Part shown: in pieces, positions 22,164 through 31,723 of the stretch | Layout of the letters: every line of letters starts with the position of its first letter | Position numbering within the stretch: the stretch's first letter is position 1 | DNA from: Planctomycetota bacterium | GTDB taxonomy: Bacteria; Planctomycetota; UBA11346 | Assembly: GCA_022841245.1 (NCBI GenBank) | Contig: JALHRW010000017.1 | Location: forward strand, 11,022-44,461 | Length of the DNA: 33,440 bases | Direction of reading: 5' to 3' | Translations under genes and position numbers: made by a program | Notes under the pieces: model-generated | Told to the model about the DNA's origin: nothing | Database searches by the model: none | The model's input: only the letters and a program-made list of their open reading frames with translations

Positions 22164-24779
22164 ATGCTTGACGCCTACCGCACCGCCGCCGCCGAACGCC
22201 AGAAGCAGGGCATCCCGCCCTTGCCGCTCGACCCCAAGCAGACCGCCGCCGTCTGCGCGCTGCTCGAGCAGTCCTCGGCCGACAGCGCCGAGCTGAAGGC
22301 ACTGCTGTTCGACCGCGTCTCGCCCGGCGTCGATCCCTCGGCCAAGGTCAAGGCCGAGTGGCTGGGCAAGGTCGCCCACGGCGACATCGCCAGCCCGGTG
22401 GTCTCGCGCGAGGAGGCCATCCGCGGCCTCGGCGCCATGCTTGGCGGCTACAACACCCCGTTCCTCACCCGCGAGCTCGACGGACCGCACGCGGCGCTCG
22501 CCGCCGACCAGCTGGCGCGCACGGTGCTGATCTTCGACAACTTCGCCGTGGTCGCCAAGCAGGCCGCCGCCGGCAATGCCATCGCCGCCAAGCTGATCCA
22601 GCGCTGGGCCGCCGCCGAATGGTTCACCTGCCGTCCCGAGATGGAGGCCGAGATCAGCGGCGTGGTCTACAAGATCGCTGGCGAGACCAACACCGACGAC
22701 CTGTCGCCGGCGCAGAGCGCGGTGACCCGCCCCGACATCCCGGCCCACGGCCTGGACATGTACAAGACCAAGGACCCGGGCTGCATCAAGGCGCTCAACG
22801 AGCTGCGCGCCAAGGGCGAGCGCCCGATCATCGTCGGCGACGTCTACGGCACCGGCTCCAGCCGCAAGTCGGCGACCAACTCGGTGATGTGGTACACCGG
22901 CCGCGACATCCCCGCGGTGCCGAACAAGCGCACCGGCGCCTTCCTGCTCGCCGGCATCATCGCGCCGATCTTCCTCGACACCTTCCGCGACGCTGGCGGC
23001 ATGGCCTGGACCTGCGACGTCAACCAGCTCGCCACCGGCGACCGCATCACCATCAGGACCCGCACCGGCGAGGTGCTCAAGAACGGCGCCGTCATCGCCA
23101 CCGGCAAGATCAAATCGCCGACCGTGTTCGACGAGTTCCGCGCTGGCGGCCGCACCAACCTGATCATCGGCCGTGCGCTGACCTGGAAGGCCTGCGACTA
23201 CCTCAAGACCGCCTACCCGGCCAACTTCGCCAAGCCGCAGCTGCCCAACGACGACGGCAAGGGCTACACCCTGGCGCAGAAGATGGTCGGCCGCGCCTGC
23301 GGCGTGCACGGCGTCCGCGCCGGCCTGTCGTGCGAGCCCAAGGCCACCACGGTCGGATCGCAGGACACCACCGGCCCGATGACCGCCGACGAGCTGAAGG
23401 AGCTCGCCTGCCTGTCCTTCGCCGCCCCGCTGGTGATGCAGAGCTTCTGCCACACCGCCGCCTACCCGACCGCCAAGGATGCGAAGATGCACCGCTGGCT
23501 GCCGGAGTTCATCGTCGAGAGGAACGGCGTCGCGCTGCGCCCGGGCGACGGCATCATCCATTCCTGGCTCAACCGCATGTGCCTGCCCGACACCGTCGGC
23601 ACCGGCGGCGACAGCCACACCCGCTTCCCCATCGGCATCAGCTTCCCGGGCGGCTCCGGCCTGGTCGCCTTCGCCGCGGCGATCGGCTACATGCCGCTCG
23701 ACATGCCGGAATCGGTGCTGGTGCGCTTCACCGGCACGCTGCAGCCAGGCGTCACGCTGCGCGACCTGGTCAACGCGATCCCGTGGATCGCGCTGCAGTC
23801 GGGCGACCTGACGCTGGAGAAGAAGGGCAAGAAGAACGTCTATACCGGCCGCATCCTCGAGATCGAAGGTCTCGAGCACCTGACCGCCGAGCAGGCCTTC
23901 GAGCTGTCCGACGCCAGCGCCGAGCGCAGCGCTGCCGCCTGCACGGTGAACCTCAGCGAGAAGTCGGTCGCCGACTACCTCAAGTCGAACATCGAGCTGC
24001 TCAGCGCCATGATCAAGGACGGCTACGGCCACAAGGCGACTTTGCAGGCGCGCATCGACGCGATGCGGGCCTGGGTCGCGAAGCCCGAATTGCTGCGTGC
24101 CGATCCCGGCCTGCAACTCACCGCCACGCGCGAGGTGAAGGACGGCCTCGGCCGCGTCATCGGCACGGTCAACGACGCCGCCGACAAGCGCTACGCCAAG
24201 GTCTTCGTCATCGACATGTCGGCGATCGGAGAACCGCTGCTCGCCTGCCCGAACGACCCCGACCGCATCCGCACGCTGTCGGAGGAGCAGAACACCAAGA
24301 TCGACGAGGTCTTCGTCGGCTCGTGCATGACCAACATCGGCCACTTCCGCGCCTTGGCCAACGTCTACCGGCAGACCAAGACGGAATACCTCAACGCCGT
24401 GACCTGGATCTGCCCGCCGACGCGCATGGACGAGGCGGTGCTGCAGTCCGAGGGCCAGTACGGCCTGTTCGGCCAGATTGGCGCCCGGCGCGAGATCCCC
24501 GGCTGCTCGCTGTGCATGGGCAACCAGGCGCGCGTGCGTCCTGGCGCGACCATCTTCTCGACCTCGACGCGCAACTTCGACAACCGCATGGGCCGCGACG
24601 CGAAGTGCTATCTCGGCAGCGCCGAACTGGCCGCCGTGGTGTCGATCCTCGGCCGCCTGCCGACCCCGCAGGAGTACCGCGAGCACATGGCCAAGTGCAT
24701 CAGCCCGTTCGAGGCCTCGATCTACAAGTACCTCGACTTCACGCAGATGAGCGCACGGGTGCCGAATTTTGCCGTGTAG
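22164..24779 (+). CDS. acnB: Aconitate hydratase B
   Basis: Bifunctional TCA-cycle enzyme that isomerises citrate to isocitrate (and, in many bacteria, hydrates 2-methylaconitate) using a 4Fe-4S cluster. The 871-residue length fits AcnB (865 in E. coli), including the N-terminal HEAT-like domain LDAYRTAAAERQKQGIPPLPL seen only in this branch. The swivel domain (GETNTDDLSPAQSA, GDVYGTGSSRKSATNS) precedes the catalytic domains. Cluster ligands are Cys721 in GSCMTNIGHF and Cys781 and Cys784 in GCSLCMGNQAR; DSHTRFP and RNFDNRMG are also conserved. It is a single gene divergent from the toroid gene. A long frame exists antisense to it but is an effect of GC-rich codon use. Confidence 0.97.
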   Translation: MLDAYRTAAAERQKQGIPPLPLDPKQTAAVCALLEQSSADSAELKALLFDRVSPGVDPSAKVKAEWLGKVAHGDIASPVVSREEAIRGLGAMLGGYNTPFLTRELDGPHAALAADQLARTVLIFDNFAVVAKQAAAGNAIAAKLIQRWAAAEWFTCRPEMEAEISGVVYKIAGETNTDDLSPAQSAVTRPDIPAHGLDMYKTKDPGCIKALNELRAKGERPIIVGDVYGTGSSRKSATNSVMWYTGRDIPAVPNKRTGAFLLAGIIAPIFLDTFRDAGGMAWTCDVNQLATGDRITIRTRTGEVLKNGAVIATGKIKSPTVFDEFRAGGRTNLIIGRALTWKACDYLKTAYPANFAKPQLPNDDGKGYTLAQKMVGRACGVHGVRAGLSCEPKATTVGSQDTTGPMTADELKELACLSFAAPLVMQSFCHTAAYPTAKDAKMHRWLPEFIVERNGVALRPGDGIIHSWLNRMCLPDTVGTGGDSHTRFPIGISFPGGSGLVAFAAAIGYMPLDMPESVLVRFTGTLQPGVTLRDLVNAIPWIALQSGDLTLEKKGKKNVYTGRILEIEGLEHLTAEQAFELSDASAERSAAACTVNLSEKSVADYLKSNIELLSAMIKDGYGHKATLQARIDAMRAWVAKPELLRADPGLQLTATREVKDGLGRVIGTVNDAADKRYAKVFVIDMSAIGEPLLACPNDPDRIRTLSEEQNTKIDEVFVGSCMTNIGHFRALANVYRQTKTEYLNAVTWICPPTRMDEAVLQSEGQYGLFGQIGARREIPGCSLCMGNQARVRPGATIFSTSTRNFDNRMGRDAKCYLGSAELAAVVSILGRLPTPQEYREHMAKCISPFEASIYKYLDFTQMSARVPNFAV

Positions 24780-24846
24780 GCCCGGACCGCGCGGCTGTCG
24801 CCAGCCGGCGTCCAGGCCTGCTCGTTCCCGGATCGGCAGGTGACCT

Positions 24847-25686
24847 GTGCCCATCGGCGCCCAGGCCATGCTGCAGGATTTTGCGCGGATGCTGCAGAGC
24901 CTCTCCCGCCTTGCCGGCCTCTCCTGTTGCGTCCATGACCTCACCAGTTTCACCCGCGTGGGAGGGATCCGGCAGCTGCCGGCGGAACTCGGCCTCCACA
25001 GCAACCCCTTCTGCATGCGGGTGAAGTGTTCTCAGCAGGCCCGTTGCTTCCGGCAATGCCAGCAGATGACCAATCAGCGAGTCGGCCGGCTCCGCCGGCC
25101 CCTGGTCAAACGCTGCCATGCCGGGGTCACCGAGGTGGCCGTGCCGGTTCTCGTGAACGGGAACCATGCCGGCACCATCTTCCTCGGTCCGGTCGTGGAG
25201 ACCGCCAGACCCGTGCCCGCGGGCGCCGGTCGCCTGCCGCGGCGCAGTCGCCGGGAACTGGCAGAGCTCGGAGAACTGGCCCAGTTGCTCGCCGGCCATC
25301 TTGCTGGCGCCACCGAGGCTCGACTCCTTCGCGAGGTCCAGGCCAAGGCCCGCTCGACGCCGGTGCGACGCGCCCTGGCCATGGCTGAGGAGTTCCACGC
25401 CCGGCCCCTGACCATCCAATCCGTCGCTCGTGAGACCGGACTCAGCCCTTCGCGCCTCGCCCACTGCTTCTCCGCGGAGGTGGGCACGCCCTTTCACCAG
25501 TATCTCACCGCGCTCCGCCTCGATCGGGCCAAGGCCCTGCTCCGAGGTTCCTCGCTGCCGGTGGGCGAGATCGCGCAGCGTACCGGCTTCTGCAATCAGA
25601 ACCATTTCAGCACCGTGTTCAGCCGTGCCGTTGGCGTGCCCCCGGCCGCCTATCGGCACGCGCAGCAGGATTCCGTAGAAACGTAA
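24847..25686 (+). CDS. PocR-domain AraC-family transcriptional regulator
   Basis: A 279-residue regulator. Residues about 8-125 form a PocR-type ligand-sensing domain with the usual Cys-rich stretch (NPFCMRVKCSQQARCFRQCQQ and KRCHAGVTEVAVPVLVNGNHAGTIFLGPV). Residues about 180-275 form a double helix-turn-helix AraC domain (LTIQSVARETGLSPSRLAHCFSAEVG, then VGEIAQRTGFCNQNHFSTVFSRAVGVPPAAYR). PocR domains are known or proposed to bind small carbon compounds. Translation probably starts at GTG 24847 with AGG upstream; ATG 24868 is possible. The gene is followed 70 bp later by a secreted beta-propeller on the same strand, a likely target or operon partner. Confidence 0.88.
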   Translation: MPIGAQAMLQDFARMLQSLSRLAGLSCCVHDLTSFTRVGGIRQLPAELGLHSNPFCMRVKCSQQARCFRQCQQMTNQRVGRLRRPLVKRCHAGVTEVAVPVLVNGNHAGTIFLGPVVETARPVPAGAGRLPRRSRRELAELGELAQLLAGHLAGATEARLLREVQAKARSTPVRRALAMAEEFHARPLTIQSVARETGLSPSRLAHCFSAEVGTPFHQYLTALRLDRAKALLRGSSLPVGEIAQRTGFCNQNHFSTVFSRAVGVPPAAYRHAQQDSVET

Positions 25687-25756
25687 GCTGGATTGCGGAT
25701 TGCCAGCCGTGGTGCCGGACGAGAGGATGGTCTGCACGACACCAGGGAGTCTGCCC

Positions 25757-28426
25757 ATGATGCGAGCCGGAATCATTGTGGCATTGTCTGTCCTCTGCGG
25801 CACGAGGGCGGCCGCTGGCGAGCCGTCCTTCACAGCCCTGCCCCAGGCGCAGCGCGACGGCGAGCGGGTGCGGATCAGCTTCGCGGTGACCGCTCCGACC
25901 GATGTCGCGGTCTACATCGAGGATGCCGCCGGCAAGGTGGTCCGTCATCTCGCTGCTGGCGTACTTGGGGAAACCCCACCACCGCCCTTCAAGGCGCGGA
26001 GTCTCGCCCAGACCCTGGAGTGGGACGGCAAGGCGGACTACGGCAAGCCCGCGGTCGGTGCCCCCTTCAGGGTCCGGGTGGGCCTCGGACTTGGCGCCAA
26101 GTGCGACAAGGTCTTCAGCAGACCGTCGCTCTTCTCGGGCCAATGCGCCCTGGCGATCGGACCGGACGGTGCGCTGTACGTTCAGGAGTCGCCCAATCCC
26201 ACCTCAAACCTGTACCGCAAGAATCGCCTGGTGGTGCTGAATCCCGACGGCAGCTATCGTCGCACCCTGCTGCCTTATGCCGCAACGGCCGATGGTGCCG
26301 GTAGCCGGGGCATGGCTTCCATCATGCTTCAGGGGCGGCCGGCGCCGGCGGAGTTCGCCAGCGTATTCGATCTCCTCACCTGGCTCGGCAGTTCGCCGAC
26401 CCGCACTCTGGCCGTGAGCGCTGACGGCAAGATCCTCTATCTCGCAATCAGCGGCGGCAGTCCCTTCCGGACTGCGGAGATCCTGGCCTTGGCCACCGAC
26501 GGCAGCGGGATCATCGGCCGGCACACCCTGGACAAGGAACTGGTTGGCGAACTGCCGGAGTTCGGTGGCCGCTCCTACCTGGCGCTCTCCTCGGACGGCA
26601 GGAGCCTCTACGTGAATGGTCTTCGCGACCGTCGCGGGAAGGGCGAACCCTGCGTGGTCTACCGCCTGGATCTGCCAGACTGCAGCGGGCTCAAGGTCTT
26701 CTTCGGTGAACGCAAGGTCGCAGGCAAGGACGGCAAGCATCTCGGCGCCACCGCGGGCGGCATCGCCGCGGATGGCAGGGGACGTCTGCTGGTCTGCGAC
26801 CCGGACAACAACCGGGTGCTGGTGCTGGATGAGAAGGATGGCGCCCTGCAGGGCGAACTGCGCTGCCCGGCTCCCTGGGGTGTGGGCATCGCAGGCGACG
26901 GCACGGTGCAGGTCGTGAATAAGGAGGCGAAGATATTCTCGTTCGCCTCGGTCGCTGCCACCGGTCCGGCCCGCGAAACGGTCGTCGTCCGCACAGGCGC
27001 GGGCGCTGACACCGTCAACCTGGTGGTGGATCGCAATGCCAGGAATCCTGTGCTGTGGATCGCAGGATCCCGCTGCGGCTACCTGGTGCGTGGCGAGGAG
27101 CGTGGGGGCAAGCTCGAGTTCCTTCCGCCGACTGGCTGGGAGGGGCTTCCCAATACGACCCGTCGCGAACTGGGCTATCTCGGCTTGGTGGTGGATCGCC
27201 GCACCCAGGAGGTCTATGTGCGCAACCTCGCCACTGGTGCCTGCTGGGAGCGCTTCGATGACGAGACGGGGCAGAGCGAATTCATCTTCCCCGAGGGCAT
27301 CGCCGTAGGCGGCGGTGGATCAGGACCGCAGTTGACCCCAGCACCGGACGGCAGGCTCTACGGCATCTGGTGGCGGCACGGCTTCGCCGTATGGGACCGC
27401 CAAGGCAAGCGATTGAAGTGGGAGGAGCCGCGCATCCCCACCGAGGCTGAAGTGGCGATGTACCCGGAGCCGGTCCCTCCGCCCGGCTCCTCGGCCAAAT
27501 CCTTCGCCCGCGTGGGCATGGTGGAGATGCCCCACACCCTGGGCGTCCGCTGGAGCGATGGCCATCTCTTCGTGCTCGAGCCCCATCTCGTCACCCAGAG
27601 CAACGGTGGCCGCATCCCGAAGGCGCTGCACGAGTACCTGCCCAGCGGGAAACGGGTGACCGCGGTGGATGCGCCGATCATATGGAAGGTCTCGGATCCG
27701 GCGGTGGGTCCCAAGTTCGATGCGCATGGCAATATCTACATTGCGGAAGTGGTGCGGCCCAAGGGATGGAAGTACCCGCCGGAATGGGCGGCACGCCTTG
27801 CGGCCAGGGAAGCGCCGCTGTCAGCGGACATCGGCAATACCGTGGCCTCGCTCTATGGCAGCATCGTGAAGTTCGGACCGCGGGGCGGCATGATCCATTT
27901 CGACGGCATCGATCCGTTCGTTGGCGACGCCAAGCTCGCCCCCGACCTGAAGGTGATCGAGGCGGACTATTTCCGGAGCACCGCGCTGTTCCCGGCGAAG
28001 ATCTCCGGTGCGGAGTGGATCCATCCCGGCGTCGGCCATGTCGGCCACTACGCGTGCAACTGCGAGAACATGACTTTCGATGTCGATGAGTTCGGCCGGG
28101 TCTTCTTCCCCGACTACTGCATGTTCCAGGTGCGGGTGGTGGACACCGCGGGCAATGCGCTCGCCTGCTTCGGCGGCTACGGTAACGCGGACAACTGCGG
28201 TCCCTTCTCCGCCGTCGTGGATCCCAAGACCGGCCAGCTCCGGCCGCGGCGCCCCGAGGATCCAGCATCCCTGCGGAGCCCGTTCGCCGAGCCGGATATC
28301 GCCATGGCCTGGCCCACCGGCGTGGGCGTCACCGGGCGCCATCTCTACGTCGGTGACAGCCTGAACCGTCGGATGGTGCGGGCCGACCTCACCTATGCGG
28401 CGGAGGCCCGTGCCGACATTCGCTGA
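25757..28426 (+). CDS. Secreted beta-propeller (NHL-like) protein with FlgD-like N-terminal domain
   Basis: An 889-residue exported protein. A signal peptide (MMRAGIIVALSVLCGTRAAAG) precedes an Ig-like region resembling the FlgD fold (about 35-115: DVAVYIEDAAGKVVRHLAAG ending in WDGKADYGKPAVGAPFRVRV). The rest holds repeated propeller blades marked by phrases such as LAIGPDGALYV, LAVSADGKILYLAI, IAADGRGRLLVCDPDNNRVLVLD, FDAHGNIYIAEV and VDEFGRVFFPDYCMFQVRVVDTAGNALACFGGYG. A Cys-rich block (YACNCENM) lies near 770. No catalytic motif is recognised; binding of a polysaccharide or an exported partner is a guess. The ATG at 25757 is backed by GGGAG 7 nt upstream. It lies between two AraC-type regulators. 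Confidence 0.75.
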   Translation: MMRAGIIVALSVLCGTRAAAGEPSFTALPQAQRDGERVRISFAVTAPTDVAVYIEDAAGKVVRHLAAGVLGETPPPPFKARSLAQTLEWDGKADYGKPAVGAPFRVRVGLGLGAKCDKVFSRPSLFSGQCALAIGPDGALYVQESPNPTSNLYRKNRLVVLNPDGSYRRTLLPYAATADGAGSRGMASIMLQGRPAPAEFASVFDLLTWLGSSPTRTLAVSADGKILYLAISGGSPFRTAEILALATDGSGIIGRHTLDKELVGELPEFGGRSYLALSSDGRSLYVNGLRDRRGKGEPCVVYRLDLPDCSGLKVFFGERKVAGKDGKHLGATAGGIAADGRGRLLVCDPDNNRVLVLDEKDGALQGELRCPAPWGVGIAGDGTVQVVNKEAKIFSFASVAATGPARETVVVRTGAGADTVNLVVDRNARNPVLWIAGSRCGYLVRGEERGGKLEFLPPTGWEGLPNTTRRELGYLGLVVDRRTQEVYVRNLATGACWERFDDETGQSEFIFPEGIAVGGGGSGPQLTPAPDGRLYGIWWRHGFAVWDRQGKRLKWEEPRIPTEAEVAMYPEPVPPPGSSAKSFARVGMVEMPHTLGVRWSDGHLFVLEPHLVTQSNGGRIPKALHEYLPSGKRVTAVDAPIIWKVSDPAVGPKFDAHGNIYIAEVVRPKGWKYPPEWAARLAAREAPLSADIGNTVASLYGSIVKFGPRGGMIHFDGIDPFVGDAKLAPDLKVIEADYFRSTALFPAKISGAEWIHPGVGHVGHYACNCENMTFDVDEFGRVFFPDYCMFQVRVVDTAGNALACFGGYGNADNCGPFSAVVDPKTGQLRPRRPEDPASLRSPFAEPDIAMAWPTGVGVTGRHLYVGDSLNRRMVRADLTYAAEARADIR

Positions 28427-28494
28427 TCGCAGCCGCGCCGACCCGCGACGATCGCCGTCATTGCCTCCGTGCAGGCGTGTGAATCCTTCCAGCA

Positions 28495-29292
28495 ATGGAT
28501 TCGCCGGATGACGTCCCCTCGCTGCGCAGGATTCACCTGCACTACCGTGAGGCGGACCCCGACTGGCAGGTCGGCGAGCATCGTCACGAGGTCCATCAAT
28601 GGTACATCTGCCTGCATGGCGGACTGCGTGTCCGCATCGGCGGCGACCTCCATCTGCTGGAGCCGGACCGCTCGGTCATCGTTCCGCCGCGGGCCAACCG
28701 CGAGTTGCTCGGATTGCGGCGCGCCCCGGGCTATCTGGTCGCCATGTTCGATCCGGTCGGCATCGACGTCGCTCCGATCACCGGGCGCCTGCTCTCCCTG
28801 CCCACCGCCTTGCGCGACGACTTGCACGCGCTGATCGAGGAGCTGCGCAACCCAGGCGAGGATCATGGCTTGCTGGTGCGGTCGTTGCTGCTGCGCCTGC
28901 TCATCGGGCACAAGCGCGCCCCGCCCGCCGAGCCGATGTCGGCGCTGAACGTGCGCAGCCAGGACGCGGTGATCGCCGCTGCCGAGGGTTTCATGCGCAG
29001 TCATCTCCACCGCTCGGTCCGGCGTGGTGAGATAGCCGCCGCAGTGCACCTGTCTGAGCCGCAATTGGCGCGCATCTTCCGCGCCGCCACCGGCCGCAGC
29101 GTGCTCCAGCGGCTCACCGAATTGCGCATCGCCAGCGCCAAGTCGCTGCTGTTGGAGAGCACCCTGTCGATCGGCCAGATCGCCGGCGAGGTTGGCATCA
29201 TCTCGTTCAGCCACTTTGCCCGAACCTTCAAATCGCATGTCGGGCTGTCGCCGGGAGACTATCGGCGTGGGGGCGGCACGACCTGGGAATGA
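28495..29292 (+). CDS. AraC-family regulator with cupin sensing domain
   Basis: A 265-residue regulator. Residues about 10-100 form a cupin-like sensor (HRHEVHQWYICLHGGLRVRIGG, then LEPDRSVIVPPRANREL), typical of sugar-responsive AraC proteins. Residues about 165-258 form the AraC DNA-binding domain with two helix-turn-helix units (RGEIAAAVHLSEPQLARIFRAATG and IGQIAGEVGIISFSHFARTFKSHVGLSPGDYRR). The ATG at 28495 is the first in the conserved frame; there is no obvious Shine-Dalgarno. It sits directly upstream of, and in the same direction as, the Gfo/Idh-isomerase operon, which makes it the likeliest regulator of that operon. Confidence 0.88.
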   Translation: MDSPDDVPSLRRIHLHYREADPDWQVGEHRHEVHQWYICLHGGLRVRIGGDLHLLEPDRSVIVPPRANRELLGLRRAPGYLVAMFDPVGIDVAPITGRLLSLPTALRDDLHALIEELRNPGEDHGLLVRSLLLRLLIGHKRAPPAEPMSALNVRSQDAVIAAAEGFMRSHLHRSVRRGEIAAAVHLSEPQLARIFRAATGRSVLQRLTELRIASAKSLLLESTLSIGQIAGEVGIISFSHFARTFKSHVGLSPGDYRRGGGTTWE

Positions 29293-29393
29293 GCGGATCG
29301 GACGATCAAGACGAGTCACGAAAGTGCAGAGCGGCGCACGAATATTAGTTAGGATAACGGTTTACACATCTGCGAGTTGGGCTGGCGTAACCA

Positions 29394-29428
29394 CGAATGA
29401 TCGGATCCAGCACACAGATGATCGTTCG
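29394..29428 (+). promoter_or_regulatory. Imperfect inverted repeat upstream of the sugar operon
   Basis: CGAATGATCG (29394-29403) and TGATCGTTCG (29419-29428) match as inverted repeats at 8 of 10 positions, with centres 25 bp apart. It lies 40 bp upstream of the first Gfo/Idh/MocA gene in the 176-bp gap after the AraC gene, a reasonable place for a regulator site. An AT-richer stretch at 29340-29368 may hold the promoter, but no clear -10/-35 pair is seen. Confidence 0.3.
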
Positions 29429-29468
29429 CGGCTAGCCGGAGGCTCCCGCCCCGTTAGCCTCTCCGCTC

Positions 29469-30551
29469 ATGCTGCAGGTCGCCGTCATCGGTTGTGGAGT
29501 CATCGGCCCCGTCCACGCCGCCGCTGTCCGCCTCGATCAGGAGACCGTCCTGCGCTGGGCCTGCGATCGCGATCCGGCCAAGCTGGCGCGGGTAGCGGCT
29601 GAACGCCAGACGCAGGATGCGGCCGAGGTCTTCGCCGACCCGACGGTCGATCTGGTCTGCGTCTGCACCCAGCATCCCGAGCACGCCGCGCTGATCGTCG
29701 GTGCCCTCACCGCCGGCAAGCACGTGGTGTGCGAAAAGCCGCTCGCCAGCACGCCGTCCGATCTGCAGCGCATCCTCGCTGCCGCCGCCGCGCATCCCCG
29801 ACAGGTCGCCAGCGGCATCTTCCAGCATCGCTACGCCCCGCTCGCCCGCCGCTTGCGTCAGGTCGTCGCCGACGGCGCGTTCGGCACCATCACCTCGCTC
29901 GATGTCGACTTCGTCTGCACTCGCGACCAGGGCTATTACGCTAGCGGCGCGTGGCGCGGCAAGCGCATCGCCGAAGGCGGTGGCGTCGCCATCAACCAGG
30001 GCATCCATTCCATCGACCTCGGCCTGTGGCTGTCCGGCGCCGAGGCCCGCCAGGTGTCCGGCCGCGTGCGTCGTCGCCGCCTCGCCTGCATCGAGGTCGA
30101 GGACCTGTTCGAAGCCGAGGTCGCCTGCGCCGGCGGCCTGACTGCGAAGCTGCGCGCCGACAATGACGGCGTCACCGGCTGGAAGCAGCGCATCGTGGTG
30201 CGCGGTTCGCGCGGTTCGTTCACGCTGGGTGATGGGCACCGGCTGCTCGCGGTCGAGCACAGCAGCGGCGCGCTGCGCGAAGAGCTGCAGGCGCTCGACT
30301 CCTGCAATCTCGACGGCCGGCCGCTCGGCGGCGGCAAGGACGTCTACGGCTACCACCACGCGTTGCAGATCGCCGATGTGATCGAGGCGATCCGCAGCGG
30401 ACGCCGCCCGATGGTCGCGGTCGCCGACGCGGTGCAGGCCAACGCCGTGATCCTCGCCACCTACCACGCCACCGCGACCGGGCATCCGGCCGTCCTACCT
30501 CTCGACCAGTCATCCTACGTCTACCCCAACCTCCCCTTGGAGAGCGCATGA
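29469..30551 (+). CDS. Gfo/Idh/MocA family oxidoreductase (first)
   Basis: A 360-residue NAD(P)-dependent sugar or polyol dehydrogenase. The Rossmann fold shows GCGVIG (8-13) and Asp33-Arg-Asp at the end of strand 2, followed by the catalytic EKP motif (Glu89-Lys90-Pro91) in HVVCEKPLAS. The C-terminal half has EGGGVAINQGIHSIDLGLW, with the His typical of the active site. No signal peptide is seen, so it is cytoplasmic. The ATG at 29469 gives the family N-terminus. Its end overlaps the next gene as ATGA, placing it first in a four-gene coupled operon. The substrate is unknown; family members oxidise inositols, glucosides or similar sugars, often at C3. Confidence 0.88.
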   Translation: MLQVAVIGCGVIGPVHAAAVRLDQETVLRWACDRDPAKLARVAAERQTQDAAEVFADPTVDLVCVCTQHPEHAALIVGALTAGKHVVCEKPLASTPSDLQRILAAAAAHPRQVASGIFQHRYAPLARRLRQVVADGAFGTITSLDVDFVCTRDQGYYASGAWRGKRIAEGGGVAINQGIHSIDLGLWLSGAEARQVSGRVRRRRLACIEVEDLFEAEVACAGGLTAKLRADNDGVTGWKQRIVVRGSRGSFTLGDGHRLLAVEHSSGALREELQALDSCNLDGRPLGGGKDVYGYHHALQIADVIEAIRSGRRPMVAVADAVQANAVILATYHATATGHPAVLPLDQSSYVYPNLPLESA

Positions 30552-31723
30552 GCAGTCCTGTCCGTCTCGGCATCATCGGCCTCGGCAATATGGGCAACAG
30601 CCACGCCCAGCAGATCCTGCAGGGCAAGATCCCGCGGATGGTGCTCGGCGCGGTGGCCGACCTCGATCCCGAGAAGCTGAAGCGCTGTCCCGACACCCCG
30701 GGATTCGCCACGCATCAGGAACTGCTTGCGAGCGGCAAGGTCGACGCCGTCGTGGTCGCCACACCGCACTACGACCACACCATCATCGGCATCGATGCGA
30801 TCAACGCCGGCGTCCACACCCTGATCGAGAAGCCGCTGTCGGTGCACAAGGCCGACTGCCAGAAGCTGATCGCCGCCTACGAGAAGCGCGCGCGCAAGGA
30901 CCTGGTCTTTGCCGAAATGTTCAATCAGCGCACCGACCCGCGCTATCGCAAGCTGCGCGACCTGCTGAAGAGCGGTGAGCTGGGCGAGATCCGCCGCGTC
31001 AACTGGATCATCACCGACTGGTACCGCACCGAGGCCTACTACGCCTCCGGTGGCTGGCGCGCGACCTGGGCCGGCGAGGGCGGCGGTGTGCTGATGAACC
31101 AGTGCCCGCACCAGCTCGACCTGATGCAGTGGCTGTTCGGCCTGCCCAAGAAGGTGCGCGCCCACTGCCAGTTCGGCAAGTGGCACGACATCGAAGTCGA
31201 GGACGCCTGCACCGCCTATCTCGAATATCCCAACGGCGCCACCGGCGTGTTCATCACCACCACCGGCGAGGCTCCGGGAACCAACCGCCTCGAAGTCGCC
31301 ACCGACCGCGGCCGCATCGTGGTCGAAGGCGACGGCCTGCAGTGGACCCGCACCGCCGTCACGGTCAGCGAGCATCTCCGCACCAGCCCGAATGCATTCA
31401 GCACGCCCGAGCGCTGGGAGGTCAAGATACCGACCAACGGCTGGGGTGGCCAGCACAACGAGGTTCTGGGCAACTTCGCCGACGCGATCCTCGACGGCAA
31501 GGCGCTGCTCGGCCCCGCGATCGAGGGCATCGGCGGCGTCGAGCTCGGCAACGCCATGCTCATGTCGACGCTGTGGGACCGCACCGTCGAGCTGCCGCTC
31601 GATTCGGCCGCAGTGGCCGACGAGTACCAGAAGCTGATCGCCAAGAGCCGCCACAAGAAGAAGGTCGCAGCCGGCGCCGGCGCCAGCGACTTCGCCAACT
31701 CCACCAAAGGACTCGCCAAGTGA
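30548..31723 (+). CDS. Gfo/Idh/MocA family oxidoreductase (second)
   Basis: A 391-residue relative of the preceding enzyme but clearly a different subfamily. The dinucleotide motif is GLGNMG (11-16), the EKP motif is Glu94-Lys95-Pro96 in TLIEKPLSVHKA, and the substrate region is GEGGGVLMNQCPHQLDLMQWLFG. The C-terminus adds a Lys/Ala-rich tail (about 370-391). The ATG at 30548 overlaps the previous stop (ATGA) and its stop overlaps the following GTG start. Two distinct dehydrogenases side by side suggest that the pathway oxidises and re-reduces a sugar at different stages, or that they act on different sugars; this is inference. Confidence 0.9.
   Translation: MSSPVRLGIIGLGNMGNSHAQQILQGKIPRMVLGAVADLDPEKLKRCPDTPGFATHQELLASGKVDAVVVATPHYDHTIIGIDAINAGVHTLIEKPLSVHKADCQKLIAAYEKRARKDLVFAEMFNQRTDPRYRKLRDLLKSGELGEIRRVNWIITDWYRTEAYYASGGWRATWAGEGGGVLMNQCPHQLDLMQWLFGLPKKVRAHCQFGKWHDIEVEDACTAYLEYPNGATGVFITTTGEAPGTNRLEVATDRGRIVVEGDGLQWTRTAVTVSEHLRTSPNAFSTPERWEVKIPTNGWGGQHNEVLGNFADAILDGKALLGPAIEGIGGVELGNAMLMSTLWDRTVELPLDSAAVADEYQKLIAKSRHKKKVAAGAGASDFANSTKGLAK

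Noticed and set aside
22008..25016. A 1002-codon open frame antisense to acnB
   Set aside because: It mirrors the codons of a certain acnB gene, has no recognisable domain, and its composition (Gly/Ala/Val/Asp/His-rich) is typical of antisense frames in GC-rich genes.
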